From the NCBI GenBank assembly GCA_951812525.1, contig OX638316.1, positions 310,001-374,000 of the forward strand: a stretch of DNA of 64,000 nucleotides, in the 5' to 3' direction. The notes below the pieces were generated by a model, which saw only the letters and a program-made list of their open reading frames with translations, was not told the origin of the DNA and did no database searches. Below are positions 63,883-64,000 of this stretch, piece after piece. Every line of letters begins with the position of its first letter. Position 1 is the first letter of the stretch. The DNA is from an uncultured Poribacteria bacterium. GTDB taxonomy: Bacteria > Poribacteria > WGA-4E > WGA-3G. The position numbers and the translations under genes were made by a program.

Positions 63883-64000
63883 CTCACTATTCTCCGTCGA
63901 ATCAACTTTTTGGAGGTAATACAAACATCCTAACACTATCTGCGACTTTTGTTTTACTATCCTATAGCAAATTGCGTGCCATTCGTAATTCCACCTTAAA

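Overview
The window looks like a chromosomal segment of an uncultured Gram-negative, probably sponge- or seawater-associated bacterium of the Candidatus Poribacteria type. This rests on family content rather than a marker gene: four phytanoyl-CoA-type dioxygenases, several xylose-isomerase-like TIM barrels and Gfo/Idh/MocA oxidoreductases, a PmoA-like protein, a large LRR/Ig-like/dockerin secreted protein, PorV-type and TonB-dependent outer-membrane proteins, and small dispersed hairpin repeats ending in CCTACA. By eye the base composition is a little below 50% GC. No rRNA, tRNA, CRISPR array or prophage was found.

Layout. 0-8.8 kb: a minus-strand catabolic block with a PmoA-like protein, a TIM-barrel isomerase, a broken small membrane-protein gene pair, an alpha/beta hydrolase, a three-subunit molybdenum hydroxylase (FAD, 2Fe-2S, Mo), a Gfo/Idh/MocA dehydrogenase and a short HpcH/HpaI aldolase. 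9-10.6 kb: a dioxygenase plus an SDR dehydrogenase, probably co-transcribed. 10.6-17.6 kb: an AT-rich gap, an ECF sigma factor and a 1,580-residue secreted mosaic protein. 17.7-18.7 kb: a DUF3179 gene with an in-frame TGA exactly at a conserved cysteine, followed by a SECIS-like hairpin. 19.6-27.7 kb: another dioxygenase, an SppA protease fused to a beta-barrel-like N-terminus, Pcm, a PorV-like protein, a secreted FN3 protein and an Asp-box propeller behind a structured leader. 27.9-38.1 kb: housekeeping (aminotransferase, homoserine kinase, UppS, RsgA), a P-type-ATPase-like protein with no catalytic residues and a polytopic DUF6785-type membrane protein. 38.3-43.4 kb: an accessory stretch with an HhH protein, a DUF4268 nuclease-like protein, an IS982 remnant, a dockerin protein, an unknown gene and an ankyrin protein. 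43.5-53.6 kb: a frameshifted ABC permease, a sugar nucleotidyltransferase, a minus-strand dioxygenase/aldo-keto cluster, an M42 peptidase, a broken antitoxin-like gene behind paired palindromes, an inositol dehydrogenase and an ABC pair. 53.8-64 kb: LarB, YtxH and DUF948 envelope proteins, AlaS, RecX, ThuA, CoaD and a TonB-dependent receptor.

How it may work together. The dioxygenases, TIM barrels, MocA, aldolase, AKR and ThuA genes suggest breakdown or remodelling of sugar- or polyol-derived and methylated compounds. Two secreted proteins end in a PNPF/FlgD-like tail of the Por-secretion type and lie near a PorV homologue, which points to a type-IX-like export and anchoring route. The observations most worth following are the candidate selenocysteine DUF3179 protein, the pseudo-P-type ATPase and the structured leader at 26.5 kb.
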